A stretch of 64,000 nucleotides of DNA from Comamonas sp. (lineage in GTDB: Bacteria > Pseudomonadota > Gammaproteobacteria > Burkholderiales > Burkholderiaceae_C). Made by a program: the position numbers and the translations under genes. Positions 34,320-43,382 of this stretch are shown in pieces. The stretch spans positions 353,401-417,400 of the forward strand of contig JAITLR010000017.1 of NCBI GenBank assembly GCA_031277805.1. The letters are read 5' to 3'. Within the stretch, counting starts at the first letter, position 1. Every line of letters starts with the position of its first letter. The notes under the pieces were generated by a model that saw nothing but the letters and a program-made list of their open reading frames with translations, was not told where the DNA came from and did no database searches.

Positions 34320-35333
34320 ATGATGGAACCCGTACAAGCAGCCCTCTGGGTTGTGATTCTGTTGGTTGCGCTGGCCTTGCTGTTCGATTTCATGAACGGC
34401 TTCCACGACGCTGCCAACTCCATTGCCACCGTGGTCTCCACGGGGGTGCTCAAGCCCACGCAGGCCGTGGTGTTCGCGGCCTTCTTCAACGTGGTCGCCG
34501 TCTTCATTTTCCATCTGAGCGTAGCCGCGACGGTGGGCAAGGGCATCGTGCAGCCAGGCGTGGTGGATACGCACGTGATCTTTGGTGCCCTGGTCGGCGC
34601 CATTGCCTGGAACATCATCACCTGGATCTATGGCATTCCCAGCAGTTCCTCGCATGCGCTGATTGGCGGCATCGTGGGCTCGGTCATTGCCAAGGCGGGT
34701 GCGGGCGCGCTGATTGCTGGCGGCATCTGGAAGACCGTTGCCTTCATCTTCGTCTCCCCGGTGCTGGGTTATTTGCTGGGCTCGCTGATGATGGTGTTGG
34801 TGGCCTGGATCTGCCGACGCACCAGCCCTCTCAAGGTGGACCGCTGGTTTCGCCGTCTGCAGCTGCTGTCGGCCGGTGCGTACAGCCTGGGGCACGGCGG
34901 CAATGATGCGCAGAAAACCATTGGCATCATCTGGCTGCTGCTGATCGCCACGGGCTATTCCAACGCGGGCGATGCCGCTCCTCCCACCTGGACCATCGTG
35001 TGCTGCTACATGGCCATTGGCCTTGGCACCATGTTCGGTGGCTGGCGTATCGTGAAGACCATGGGCCAGAAGATCACCAAGCTCAAGCCCGTGGGTGGCT
35101 TCTGTGCCGAAAGCGGCGGTGCGCTGACGCTGTTTCTTGCCACCTTTCTGGGTGTTCCCGTCTCGACCACGCACACCATCACCGGTGCCATCGTGGGCGT
35201 AGGCTCCACTCAGCGCGCCAGCGCCGTGCGCTGGGGTGTGGCAGGCAATATCGTCTGGGCCTGGGTTCTGACAATCCCTGCCAGCGCATTTGTGGCTTCG
35301 ATTGCCTATTGGGTCAGCCTGCAGCTGTATTGA
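34320..35333 (+). CDS. pit: Low-affinity inorganic phosphate transporter, PiT family
   Basis: A 337-residue membrane symporter for phosphate or metal-phosphate. The two inverted PiT signatures are present: DFMNGFHDAANSIATVVSTG near residue 24 and GGNDAQKTIGIIWLLL near 200, each with the conserved Asp/Asn. SSSHALIGGIVGS and PVSTTHTITGAIVGVG complete the pseudo-symmetric core. Shorter than E. coli PitA (about 500), matching the short bacterial form. Operon with the DUF47 gene; GGAG lies just before the ATG pair at 34320. Confidence 0.93.
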   Translation: MMEPVQAALWVVILLVALALLFDFMNGFHDAANSIATVVSTGVLKPTQAVVFAAFFNVVAVFIFHLSVAATVGKGIVQPGVVDTHVIFGALVGAIAWNIITWIYGIPSSSSHALIGGIVGSVIAKAGAGALIAGGIWKTVAFIFVSPVLGYLLGSLMMVLVAWICRRTSPLKVDRWFRRLQLLSAGAYSLGHGGNDAQKTIGIIWLLLIATGYSNAGDAAPPTWTIVCCYMAIGLGTMFGGWRIVKTMGQKITKLKPVGGFCAESGGALTLFLATFLGVPVSTTHTITGAIVGVGSTQRASAVRWGVAGNIVWAWVLTIPASAFVASIAYWVSLQLY

Positions 35334-35390
35334 TCGACTCAACTCCTTTATTCGTAGCTTATACCGCTTTATGGGTAAGAGATGAATGCC

Positions 35391-35419
35391 AAAAAGGCTT
35401 CGCATTGCGAAGCCTTTTT
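35391..35419. terminator. Bidirectional terminator between pit and the GGDEF-EAL gene
   Basis: A perfect 13-bp stem AAAAAGGCTTCGC/GCGAAGCCTTTTT with a 3-nt loop; T-runs on both strands suit the convergent genes. Confidence 0.92.
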
Positions 35420-35438
35420 CTTTGGGGCGTAGAACGTG

Positions 35439-37181
35439 TCAGGCTACTTGTTGCAGCTGACCAACTTGCGGCATACGCAGCAGTGATTTGAGTTGGTGCA
35501 CAGGCACTGGCGCGCTGAACAAATAGCCCATGAAGTGTCTGCAGCCATGCTGGGCCAGCAAGGCTCTTTGCTCCAGCGTTTCCACGCCGGAGGCGACGAG
35601 CAGAACTTGGGCCTGCCGGGCCAGCGCCATGGCCGCTTGTGCTGCGGCATCGCTGGCGTTGTTGGGTCCCAGGCGCTGCACCAGAGTCTGGGACAGTTTG
35701 ACCTGAGAAAGCGGAAGCCGGGTCAGAACATCCTGATTGCTGGCTTCGTTGTCGAAGTCGTCAAGTGACAAGCGGATGCCCATGCGGCTCAGTCGACTGA
35801 GCATGGCTGCAATATCGGCGCCAAGAGGCTGTAGCGAACAGCTGGAAATCTCGAGAATCAGCGAAGCCGGGGCGATGCCTGTTTGGGAAAGAATGCTTTC
35901 CAGCTGTGCGGCGAAATCGGGCTGCTGCAGCTGCCTGAGGCTGATGTTGACACTGATGGGGAGGTGACTCAGTTGAGCATCGCTTTTCCAGCGAGCCATC
36001 TGCTCGCAGGTGGTTCGGATGATCCACAGGCCCAGCGAAACAATGATGTCTGAGTCTTCTGCGACCGAAAGAAAAATGCGGGGCGGTACCAGCCCGCGCT
36101 TGGGATGGCGCCAGCGCAACAGAGCCTCCAGACCTGTTGCCGTTCCATGGACAGAATATTGAGGCTGGAACTGCATCTCGAATTGGTTCAGGCGTAGGGC
36201 CTCGCGCAGTTCCTGTTCCAGCAGGCTGCGATCAGGAGCTGCCATCAATTGCTTGGGGCGGAAGAAATGCAGGCCGCGACTTTCCTCGTCACGCAGGCGG
36301 TACATGGCAATCTCGGCCTGATTGAGCAGTTCGCTGGCCGAGCGTGAGTGGGGTCCGAACAGCGTGGCACCGATATTGGCCTGCAGTTTGAAAAATCTGC
36401 CAGAGATGGTGTAGCCCGCATTTAAGCTCTCTTGCAGTCGCTCACCCAGTCGCTCCACGAGCAGGCTGGCCAGCTCGGAGTCCGGGGAAAGGTCCGAAAT
36501 CATGATGACGAAATGCTCGGCGTCCAGGCGCGCCACGCTATCGCACACTCTCATGCAGCTGAGCAGGCGCTGAGCAACTTCCTGCTGGAGATGGCTTGCG
36601 CAAGCGCTGGCATCTGCTTGCTGCAGGGCTTCGCCCGCCCCCATGTCTATGGTCAGCAGAGCACCGCGCCAGCCTGTGCGTTCAGACTGGAGCATGGCCT
36701 GGGAGAGCCGATCCAGCAGCAGGCGGCGATTGGGCAGATGAGTCAGTGCATCAAAGAATGTCAGGTGACTGGCGTCGGAAACGACTTCCTTGCAAGTCAG
36801 CAGGCTGTAGCTGGCCGATATGGTGTGGGTCGCAAGCAAGACCTCGCGTCCATTGGGAAGCGTGGCTTGCGCACAGGTAAGTTGCCGGGAAAGTATGCCC
36901 AGATGGGCGGCCGCCACGCTGTTATAGCGTTCGGTCACGCAGGCTGCTTGCAACACGGTGTGCAGTGAAGAGCCGACCTTCAAGCCCTGAGTCAGCCATG
37001 GGAAGAGCAGGAGATAGCCTTCGTTCCAGCGCTGTGCACGGTTCTGTGCGTCAAGAAGAACAAAGCCGCTGCAGGCTTGTTCCAGAATGCGGAACAACTG
37101 CTCGCCATAAACCCCGACAAGGCTGGCGGCCGCGGGGAATGGGGATTCAATCTTGGCAGACTTGTCGGTAGGTGCGGACAT
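35439..37181 (-). CDS. PAS-GGDEF-EAL protein with degenerate signature motifs
   Basis: A 580-residue cytosolic c-di-GMP-type protein. A PAS-like domain (LEQACSGFVLLDAQNRAQRW) lies near 30-80, a GGDEF-like domain about 135-300 and an EAL-like domain about 320-570. The GGDEF signature is RLDAEHF near residue 219, so cyclase activity is unlikely. In the EAL half the EAL Glu, VNIS Asn, LEI Glu and DDF Asps remain, but KID is KLS and AEGVE is ASGVE, so phosphodiesterase activity is doubtful. It may act as a c-di-GMP or protein sensor. ATG 37181 has AAGAGGT. Confidence 0.82.
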   Translation of the reverse strand: MSAPTDKSAKIESPFPAAASLVGVYGEQLFRILEQACSGFVLLDAQNRAQRWNEGYLLLFPWLTQGLKVGSSLHTVLQAACVTERYNSVAAAHLGILSRQLTCAQATLPNGREVLLATHTISASYSLLTCKEVVSDASHLTFFDALTHLPNRRLLLDRLSQAMLQSERTGWRGALLTIDMGAGEALQQADASACASHLQQEVAQRLLSCMRVCDSVARLDAEHFVIMISDLSPDSELASLLVERLGERLQESLNAGYTISGRFFKLQANIGATLFGPHSRSASELLNQAEIAMYRLRDEESRGLHFFRPKQLMAAPDRSLLEQELREALRLNQFEMQFQPQYSVHGTATGLEALLRWRHPKRGLVPPRIFLSVAEDSDIIVSLGLWIIRTTCEQMARWKSDAQLSHLPISVNISLRQLQQPDFAAQLESILSQTGIAPASLILEISSCSLQPLGADIAAMLSRLSRMGIRLSLDDFDNEASNQDVLTRLPLSQVKLSQTLVQRLGPNNASDAAAQAAMALARQAQVLLVASGVETLEQRALLAQHGCRHFMGYLFSAPVPVHQLKSLLRMPQVGQLQQVA

Positions 37182-37398
37182 GGAACCTCTTGAGGCAAAC
37201 ATGAGGCAAGCAGGGCCCCCAGAGCTTGCAAGGCAGGGCGGCTGAGGTCTGCAGTTACTACAAGATGTATGCAGTGGTTACATTGTGGGTGGCCCGCTGT
37301 AAAGACGGCTCTACCTGGATGTGAAATGGTAAAAATTAGACTTTTGCCTACATGGACTAGGGCATTTGGGGCTGTTAGGCATCTTTCCCGGCCCGAGG

Positions 37399-37884
37399 TC
37401 ACTGGGATATCTTGCGCGCTTCCTCGACCTGATACTCGAAGTAATGCTGAAAACTGTAGGCGATGCTGGCCATGAGCACGGTGGCTCCCAGCATCAATGA
37501 CAGGCCTACTCCGAGGATGGTGCCCCAGTGGGTGCCGCCAGCAGGCGCATCGGCTGGCACATCGGGATTGAAGCGCTGGTTCCACCGGGTTTTGTCCATC
37601 AGTCCATAGAGAATGGCGCGCAACGCACAGCCAGCCAAGGTGAAGCCCAACATGGGTATCAGCAACCAGCTCAACTGATCGTCCTGCCCCAGTTGCTGAA
37701 CGCGCTCGATCCCGTAGACGCCAAGGGCTGTGGGGATCGGGAGCAGCCAGCCCATCCAGTCGCTCATGCCGTAGAGGTAGAAGCGGTGAAGGCCCAAAGA
37801 ACCCCCCAGAAAGGCCAGCCAGGTTGCGACCGTCTTGTGCTTGGTTCTGGCGGTAACGGAGGGTGTGGATAGTATGCGGCTCAT
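37399..37884 (-). CDS. TM2 domain membrane protein
   Basis: A 161-residue membrane protein. A TM2 hairpin covers residues about 20-65 with FLGGSLGLHRFYLYG, and two further hydrophobic segments lie near 75-100 and 125-150. TM2 proteins have no assigned biochemical function in bacteria. ATG 37884 is chosen; a TTG two codons upstream is in frame. It is upstream of the GGDEF-EAL gene in the same direction, but 217 bp apart. Confidence 0.75.
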   Translation of the reverse strand: MSRILSTPSVTARTKHKTVATWLAFLGGSLGLHRFYLYGMSDWMGWLLPIPTALGVYGIERVQQLGQDDQLSWLLIPMLGFTLAGCALRAILYGLMDKTRWNQRFNPDVPADAPAGGTHWGTILGVGLSLMLGATVLMASIAYSFQHYFEYQVEEARKISQ

Positions 37885-38020
37885 GGACAAAGGATTCTGG
37901 GCTTGGGAACGAATCCATTATTCATGCGCTGCAACATTTCGGGCTCAGGGCAATTGCGGGCTATGCCGCAGCGGAGGCGGGTCTGTTGAAGCTCGAATAG
38001 GCATCTTCCGGAGAACTCGA

Positions 38021-38026
38021 TATAAT
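38021..38026 (+). promoter_or_regulatory. -10 element upstream of rpsP
   Basis: A consensus TATAAT lies 121 bp before the rpsP ATG, in an otherwise GC-rich stretch; a convincing -35 is not seen. Confidence 0.5.
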
Positions 38027-38146
38027 CGCGGGTTTTACAGCGTGTCGCTGGCCGGGTGGTCATGTCGCGTGTCTCAAACGCTGTAAGAGAACTTGCGCAG
38101 TCGGCAATTTTTTGACTGCCGTCTGTAACCACCCGAAGGAAATATC

Positions 38147-38401
38147 ATGGTTGTTATTCGTCTGTCCCGCGGCGGCTCTAAGGCTCGTCCCTTCTACAAC
38201 GTCGTCGTTGCCGACAAGCGCGTGCGTCGCGACGGTGCTTTCATCGAGCGTCTGGGTTTCTACAACCCCAGCGCCCGTGGCGCTGAAGAAGGTCTGCGTA
38301 TCGCTTTGGATCGCGTGACTTACTGGAAGAGCGTGGGTGCCCAGGCTTCTGAAACGGCTGAACGCCTGATCAAGCAAGCTGCGGCGAAGGTTGCTGCCTA
38401 A
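38147..38401 (+). CDS. rpsP: 30S ribosomal protein S16
   Basis: An 84-residue bS16 protein: [20 protein letters not shown], then [17 protein letters not shown] and [12 protein letters not shown]. First gene of the conserved rpsP-rimM-trmD-rplS order. GAAGGAAA precedes the ATG. Confidence 0.97.
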   Translation: MVVIRLSRGGSKARPFYNVVVADKRVRRDGAFIERLGFYNPSARGAEEGLRIALDRVTYWKSVGAQASETAERLIKQAAAKVAA

Positions 38402-38434
38402 TTTCAGGTAGCTGCCCTCAAGGCACTTCTCAAA

Positions 38435-38472
38435 GCGGGTTCCGTTGGCTTGCCTGACGGAACCCGTTTTTT
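38435..38472 (+). terminator. Intrinsic terminator or attenuator between rpsP and rimM
   Basis: CGGGTTCCGT pairs exactly with ACGGAACCCG around an 11-nt loop and ends in six T residues. It lies inside the ribosomal operon, so partial readthrough would keep rimM and trmD lower than rpsP. Confidence 0.85.
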
Positions 38473-38504
38473 ATTGAATTTTTAAATATTTCCGGTTGAT
38501 TCCT

Positions 38505-39074
38505 ATGAGCCACATGCCTCTTCTTGAAACCACGAGCTTGCCAGCGGATGCCATCGAGGTTGGTCGCATTGCCGATGCCTGGGGTATCAAGGGGTGGTTC
38601 AAGGTCCATGCCTTCAGCAGCGCCCCCGAGGCTTTGTTTTCTGCCAAGTCCTGGTTCTTGCAGCCGGCAGAAAAAGGTGCCAAGCAGTTCACGGGAACGG
38701 TTGTTTTGCCCGTCAAGCAGGCCCGCTTTCACTCGGACACCATCGTGGCTACCTCACCCGAGGTGGCGGACCGCAATGCCGCAGAAGCCTTGCGCGGTGC
38801 CCGTATTTTTGTGGCGCGTGAGCATTTTCCCAAGACCGAGGACGGCGAGTTCTACTGGGTGGATCTGATGGGCCTGACCGTGGTCAACCGCGAAGGGGTT
38901 GAGCTGGGTGTGGTCAAGGATCTGATGGCCACCGGCCCGCAGACCGTGCTGGTGCTGGGCTATGAGCTGGACGGCAAGGAGCAGGAGCGCCTGATTCCCT
39001 TTGTCGATGCCTATGTGGATTCGGTGGACTTGGCCGGCAGGAAAATCGTTGCCGACTGGCAGCTGGACTATTGA
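38505..39074 (+). CDS. rimM: 16S rRNA processing protein
   Basis: A 189-residue 30S maturation factor that binds S19. The N-terminal barrel has VGRIADAWGIKGWFKVHAFS, and the PRC-barrel half has YWVDLMGLTVVNREGVELG and RLIPFVDAYVDSVDLAGRKI. ATG 38505 is used. Slightly longer than E. coli RimM (182). Confidence 0.95.
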   Translation: MSHMPLLETTSLPADAIEVGRIADAWGIKGWFKVHAFSSAPEALFSAKSWFLQPAEKGAKQFTGTVVLPVKQARFHSDTIVATSPEVADRNAAEALRGARIFVAREHFPKTEDGEFYWVDLMGLTVVNREGVELGVVKDLMATGPQTVLVLGYELDGKEQERLIPFVDAYVDSVDLAGRKIVADWQLDY

Positions 39075-39126
39075 ATTTTGTAGCGCAGTTTGCTATTAAA
39101 TAAATAGCTTAAAGCGTAATTAAATC

Positions 39127-39906
39127 ATGCGTTTCGACATTATTACCCTGTTTCCCGAGCTGTTTGCCTCTTTCCTGGAGAGCGGGGTGACGCGACGTGC
39201 CTATGGCTCGGGTCAGGTGGCCGTTCACCTGTGGAATCCGCGGGACTGGGCGGAGGGAAACTACCGCCGCGTGGATGATCGTCCATTCGGTGGCGGCCCG
39301 GGCATGGTGATGATGGCCGAGCCGCTGCAGCATTGCCTGGAAGCGATTCGCGCAGCGCGCGTTGACGCCGATGCGCTGGAGCAGGCCGAGCCAGCTCCGG
39401 TCCTGCTGTTTTCGCCGATAGGCACCACACTCAAGCATGAGGTGGTTGCGCAGTGGGCACAAAGCCGTGGTGCAGTTTTGCTGTGTGGTCGCTATGAGGG
39501 TATTGATCAGCGCTTTATCGATACCCACGTGACGCATCAGCTGAGCCTGGGGGATTTTGTGCTTTCCGGCGGTGAATTGGCAGCCATGGTGTTGCTCGAT
39601 TCTCTGACACGGCTACAGCCCGGCGTGCTCAATGATGAAGGCAGCTTTCAGCAGGACAGCTTCAATCCTGCACTGGATGGATTGCTCGATTGCCCGCATT
39701 ACACCCGCCCTGAAGTCTGGAATGGGCAGGAAGTGCCTGCCGAGTTGTTGTCGGGTCATCACGCCAATATCGAGCGCTGGCGCCGGGATCAGCGCTTGCG
39801 CATTACGGCTCAACACCGTCCGGAACTGATCGAGCAGGCGCGCGGGCAGGGGTTGCTCAATGCCAAAGACGAGGGGTTTTTGGCAAAAACAAGGACCAAG
39901 CTATAA
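39127..39906 (+). CDS. trmD: tRNA (guanine-N1-)-methyltransferase
   Basis: A 259-residue SPOUT enzyme making m1G37 in tRNAs and preventing frameshifts. [16 protein letters not shown] near 55, [12 protein letters not shown] near 118 and [20 protein letters not shown] near 138 form the trefoil-knot SAM site. The 3' end contains a good promoter for rplS. Confidence 0.97.
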   Translation: MRFDIITLFPELFASFLESGVTRRAYGSGQVAVHLWNPRDWAEGNYRRVDDRPFGGGPGMVMMAEPLQHCLEAIRAARVDADALEQAEPAPVLLFSPIGTTLKHEVVAQWAQSRGAVLLCGRYEGIDQRFIDTHVTHQLSLGDFVLSGGELAAMVLLDSLTRLQPGVLNDEGSFQQDSFNPALDGLLDCPHYTRPEVWNGQEVPAELLSGHHANIERWRRDQRLRITAQHRPELIEQARGQGLLNAKDEGFLAKTRTKL

Positions 39907-39907
39907 T
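39880..39907 (+). promoter_or_regulatory. Sigma-70-type promoter for rplS inside the trmD end
   Basis: TTGGCA (39880-39885), a 16-bp spacer and consensus TATAAT (39902-39907) overlap the trmD stop codon. The resulting leader of about 130 nt could fold CTATT/AATAG (39926-39949 region) and GCTCC/GGAGC (39989-40004 region) hairpins before rplS. Confidence 0.65.
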
Positions 39908-40044
39908 TGCAGGTTCTTTGATCCTCTATTCGGCCGCTGTAAGGAATAGCGGAGCAGCCTAGCTTGCTGCTTTGTAATACAGCCATAGCTCCAATCCCGG
40001 AGCTTGCCAATTTTGGCGCGGACAAGATCAAGGTGGACTAAATC

Positions 40045-40431
40045 ATGAATCTGATCCAGACCCTCGAGCAAGAAGAAATCGCTCGCCTGAACAAGACCAT
40101 CCCCGAATTCGCCCCTGGTGACACCGTCATCGTGAGCGTGAACGTGGTGGAAGGTTCGCGTAAGCGCGTGCAGGCTTACGAAGGCGTGGTGATTGCCAAG
40201 CGTAATCGTGGCCTGAACAGCGGCTTCACAGTGCGCAAGATCTCCAGCGGTGAAGGCGTGGAACGTACGTTCCAAACCTACTCCCCTCTGATCGCCGGCA
40301 TCGAAGTCAAGCGTCGCGGCGATGTGCGCCGTGCCAAGCTGTACTACCTGCGTGAGCGTAGCGGCAAGTCTGCTCGTATCAAGGAAAAGCTGCCCCAGCG
40401 CCGTGTCAAGACTGCAGCCGCAGCCGAGTAA
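40045..40431 (+). CDS. rplS: 50S ribosomal protein L19
   Basis: A 128-residue bL19 protein at the 30S-50S interface: [60 protein letters not shown] and the [17 protein letters not shown] end. It has an Ala-rich tail. Last gene of the operon, ending at a strong terminator. Confidence 0.97.
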   Translation: MNLIQTLEQEEIARLNKTIPEFAPGDTVIVSVNVVEGSRKRVQAYEGVVIAKRNRGLNSGFTVRKISSGEGVERTFQTYSPLIAGIEVKRRGDVRRAKLYYLRERSGKSARIKEKLPQRRVKTAAAAE

Positions 40432-40456
40432 TCCGCGCTTAGGAAGTCATTCCGAG

Positions 40457-40490
40457 AAAGCCGCTACAGTTCGCTGTGGCGGCTTTTTTT
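40457..40490 (+). terminator. Terminator after rplS
   Basis: A 13-bp stem AAAGCCGCTACAG/CTGTGGCGGCTTT (one G-T pair) capped by a TTCG tetraloop and followed by T residues. Confidence 0.93.
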
Positions 40491-40496
40491 ATTGTC

Positions 40497-40563
40497 GTCG
40501 GCCGCCCCAGGGCAATAGCTCGCCTTGGGGCAGCGGCCCCACGCTAGCGGGCAAGCGTGGGGG
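40497..40563. repeat. Double-hairpin intergenic element
   Basis: Two adjacent stems: GCCCCAGGGC/GCCTTGGGGC (40504-40531) and CCCCACGCT/AGCGTGGGG (40537-40562). It sits between the rplS terminator and the Nudix gene and ends in a GGGGGATTTTC that may act as ribosome site for ATG 40570. It is unlike the AGCGCT family; only one copy is seen here. Confidence 0.5.
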
Positions 40564-40569
40564 ATTTTC

Positions 40570-41295
40570 ATGCCTTGCTGCGTCAAATACATGCTTTCAT
40601 CCGATCAAGCTTCCAAGAACACAAGCTCCGTGGGAATCGGCGACCCCAGGCTGGCGCCTTTGCTGGGAGTGGACAGCCAGTTGCCCAGCGTGCCGCTGGA
40701 TGCTCAAACCCCGCAGGCTCTGCGTCACCGCTTTGCCAGCAGCAGGGACTGGGTGCCCGAGACCATGGAGGAAAAGCGCTTCACGACCCGCACGCCATCG
40801 GATGCAGCGGTGCTGGTACCCATCGTGATGCGTGAGCAGCCGACAGTGCTGCTGACCGTGCGCTCGGCCAGGCTTTCCACCCATTCGGGGCAGGTTGCTT
40901 TTCCGGGGGGCAAGCGCGACCCGCAGGATGTCTCTGCAGAGGCCACGGCGCTGCGCGAAGCGCATGAGGAAGTGGGTTTGCTGACCAAGAATGTGGAAGT
41001 GCTGGGGCGGTTGCCGATTTATGTAACGGGAACTGCATTCAACATCACACCCGTGGTGGCGCTGGTGCAGCCGCAGCCAGCTTATTTTCCCAATCCGGGG
41101 GAAGTGGCGGACCTGTTCGAGGTCCCACTCTCCTTCTTGCTGAACCCTGCACATCACGAACGTCGGGGCATGCTTTGGCAAGGGGTGGAGCGGCAGTGGT
41201 TTGCCATGCCTTACCAGGATGGCGCACAGCAGCGTTATATCTGGGGTGCTACGGCAGGCATGCTGCGTAATCTCTATCGTTTTTTGGCGGTCTGA
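40570..41295 (+). CDS. Nudix hydrolase, probable CoA pyrophosphatase
   Basis: A 241-residue hydrolase. The CoA-specific motif LLTVRSARLSTHSGQVAFPG directly precedes the Nudix box GGKRDPQDVSAEATALREAHEEVG with the REAHEE metal ligands. It should split CoA to phosphopantetheine and adenosine-3',5'-bisphosphate, as a CoA-pool housekeeper. The start is uncertain: ATG 40570 (after GGGGGA) or ATG 40591. The N-terminal 60 residues are not conserved. Confidence 0.85.
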   Translation: MPCCVKYMLSSDQASKNTSSVGIGDPRLAPLLGVDSQLPSVPLDAQTPQALRHRFASSRDWVPETMEEKRFTTRTPSDAAVLVPIVMREQPTVLLTVRSARLSTHSGQVAFPGGKRDPQDVSAEATALREAHEEVGLLTKNVEVLGRLPIYVTGTAFNITPVVALVQPQPAYFPNPGEVADLFEVPLSFLLNPAHHERRGMLWQGVERQWFAMPYQDGAQQRYIWGATAGMLRNLYRFLAV

Positions 41296-41342
41296 AATGA
41301 TGCTTGTAACAAGCTGCACGACTGCGCCGGTATGATGAAGCA

Positions 41343-42329
41343 ATGAGCTTTTTTGCCATCCTGATCGCCTTGCTGCTGGAGCAGGCGCGCCCGCTGGCCC
41401 GATCCAATCTGGTGCAGGCGGGCTATCGTGCCTGGACCGTGACGGTGCGCAGCAACTTTGACGCAGGCAAGCCTCACCACGGCTGGCTGGCCTGGGTCAT
41501 GGCGGTGTTGCTGCCCTGTGTGCTGGTGCTGGGCATTTATTTCGCCTTGCTGGAGCTGATTGGCTGGCCCTTGGCCATGCTCTGGAATGTGGCCGTGCTG
41601 TATGTGACGCTGGGGTTTCGCCAGTTCAGCCATCACTTCACACGCATTCGCGACGCATTGGATGCTGGCGATGAGTACGCGGCACGCCAGGCGCTGGCGG
41701 ACTGGCAGCAGGTGGACACCAGCGAAGTACCGCGCAGCGAGGTGGTGCGCCATGTCATCGAATATTCGGTGCTGGCCGCGCACCGCCATGTGTTCGGCGT
41801 GCTGTTCTGGTTTTCCGTTCTCTCGGCCCTGGGCCTGGGGCCGTTGGGAGCCGTCATGTACCGCATGGCCGAGTACCTGTCGCGTGCCTGGTCGCGCAAG
41901 GGGGCTGAAGGGCTGCAGGCTCCGACCAGTGAGCGCCTGCAGCGCGCTGCCGCCAGGGCCTGGTATGTGATTGACTGGCTGCCAGCTCGACTGACGGCCC
42001 TGTCTTTTGCCATGGTGGGCAGCTTCGAGGAGGCCATAGACAACTGGCGTCTGTATGCCCAGCGCTTTCCCAATGACAACGATGGCGTGATTCTGGCCGC
42101 GACGGCTGGCGCCATCAATGTGCGCCTAGGCGGGGAAGCTCTGCGTCGTCGCGACGCTAGCTATGGCGAAGAGGGCGAGGAGGCCCAGTGGGAGCTCGGC
42201 AGCGATGTCACCCCAGGCCGCGAGCCAGAGATGGCGCATTTGCGCAGTGTGGTTGGCCTAGTCTGGCGCTCGGTCGTCGTCTGGCTGCTGCTGCTGGCCC
42301 TGCTGACCTTTGCACGTCTGCTGGGCTAA
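41343..42329 (+). CDS. CobD/CbiB-like membrane protein
   Basis: A 328-residue membrane protein of the CobD/CbiB family, whose best-known members make adenosylcobinamide. It has the short amphipathic start ILIALLLEQARPLARSNLV, VTLGFRQFSHHFTRIRDAL, and WYVIDWLPARLTALSFAMVG followed by NDNDGVILAATAGAINVRLGG, where the glycine-rich active loop of true CobD would be. No other cobalamin genes are near, and this Burkholderiales variant may have another role. Confidence 0.75.
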   Translation: MSFFAILIALLLEQARPLARSNLVQAGYRAWTVTVRSNFDAGKPHHGWLAWVMAVLLPCVLVLGIYFALLELIGWPLAMLWNVAVLYVTLGFRQFSHHFTRIRDALDAGDEYAARQALADWQQVDTSEVPRSEVVRHVIEYSVLAAHRHVFGVLFWFSVLSALGLGPLGAVMYRMAEYLSRAWSRKGAEGLQAPTSERLQRAAARAWYVIDWLPARLTALSFAMVGSFEEAIDNWRLYAQRFPNDNDGVILAATAGAINVRLGGEALRRRDASYGEEGEEAQWELGSDVTPGREPEMAHLRSVVGLVWRSVVVWLLLLALLTFARLLG

Positions 42330-42337
42330 CTCGTGAA

Positions 42338-42378
42338 AATAGCAGCCGGTGCTTATGCACAAAGCGTTGGCTGCTATT
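42338..42378. repeat. Palindromic intergenic repeat (AGCGCT family), copy 3
   Basis: AATAGCAGCC at 42338-42347 is a perfect inverted match to GGCTGCTATT at 42369-42378; inside, GTGCTT and AAAGCGTT continue the symmetry. It lies between the convergent CobD-like and rsgA genes and could end both transcripts. Confidence 0.75.
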
Positions 42379-42393
42379 GATCTGGAAGTCTAT

Positions 42394-43377
42394 TCAGTAG
42401 CCTACCTGGCTCAGCTCATCAAACAGCTCGCCGTAAATACGATAGCGGTTATCGCTGATGGGCAAAGTGTCAGAGCCATTTTTGACAGCATCAATCACGC
42501 CGCAGCCTGGCTCATGCAGGTGGGTGCAGTTGTAGAACTTGCAGTTCTTGGTGTGGGCGCCGATATCCGGCATGCAGGCGGGTAGCTGCGTGGGCGCGAT
42601 GTGATAGAGGCCGAATTCCTGAAAACCTGGTGAATCAATGATGGCTGTGCTGCGCGACTCGTCCACCCAGTACAGGGTGGTGCTGGTCGTGGTGTGCTTG
42701 CCGGTGTTCAGCGCCTGTGAGATTTCGTTGGTGGCGACCTTGGCATCGGGCAGCAGCAGATTGATCAGCGTGCTTTTGCCAACACCTGAGGGGCCCAGCA
42801 CCAGCGTGGTCTTGCCTTGCAGCAGGCCGATGATGGCATCCCGGTCTTCTTCGTCGGCATCTTCCAGCGATAGCGGCAGCACCATATAGTGCGGTGGATC
42901 ATCCACGGCGTCGCGCATGGTGCGATAGGGCTCCAGCCGTTCCCAGGCGCGCAGGAATGGCTCTTCCAGGTCCATCTTGTTGAGCGCAATGATGGGTGTG
43001 ATGTGAGCCGCCTCGGCGGCGATCAGAGCTCGGGCCAGTTGTACTTCGCTGAATACAGGCTCGGCCGCAATCAGGATCAGCAGCTGGTCGAGGTTGGCGG
43101 CAAAAGTCTTGGTGCGAATGTCATCCTGGCGGTAGAAAACATTGCGGCGCTCGACGACCTTCTCGATCGTGCCTTCATCGCCCTGGCCGGGAGGTGGCGC
43201 AAGCCACTGAACATGATCGCCCACCACCGCCTGGCTTTTCTTGCCGCGTGGATGGCAGATGCGGCGCACGCCGTCCGGAGTTTCGACCACACAGTGGCGG
43301 CCATAACTGGCGACGACCAAGCCTGTTTGAACGTCACCTGCTGCTTGGGCGTCGGGGCGCCGTCCTTGTTTTGCCAT
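42394..43377 (-). CDS. rsgA: Ribosome small-subunit GTPase RsgA
   Basis: A 327-residue circularly permuted GTPase that assists 30S maturation. An OB fold (VVASYGRHCVVETPDG) is followed by ALNKMDLEE (G4) before LVLGPSGVGKSTLINLL (G1), then DSPGFQEFGL (G3), and a C-terminal zinc part CMPDIGAHTKNCKFYNCTHL with HEPGC. All elements are intact. It is followed by phhB upstream on the same strand with a 5-bp gap. Confidence 0.95.
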   Translation of the reverse strand: MAKQGRRPDAQAAGDVQTGLVVASYGRHCVVETPDGVRRICHPRGKKSQAVVGDHVQWLAPPPGQGDEGTIEKVVERRNVFYRQDDIRTKTFAANLDQLLILIAAEPVFSEVQLARALIAAEAAHITPIIALNKMDLEEPFLRAWERLEPYRTMRDAVDDPPHYMVLPLSLEDADEEDRDAIIGLLQGKTTLVLGPSGVGKSTLINLLLPDAKVATNEISQALNTGKHTTTSTTLYWVDESRSTAIIDSPGFQEFGLYHIAPTQLPACMPDIGAHTKNCKFYNCTHLHEPGCGVIDAVKNGSDTLPISDNRYRIYGELFDELSQVGY

Positions 43378-43382
43378 AGAAA

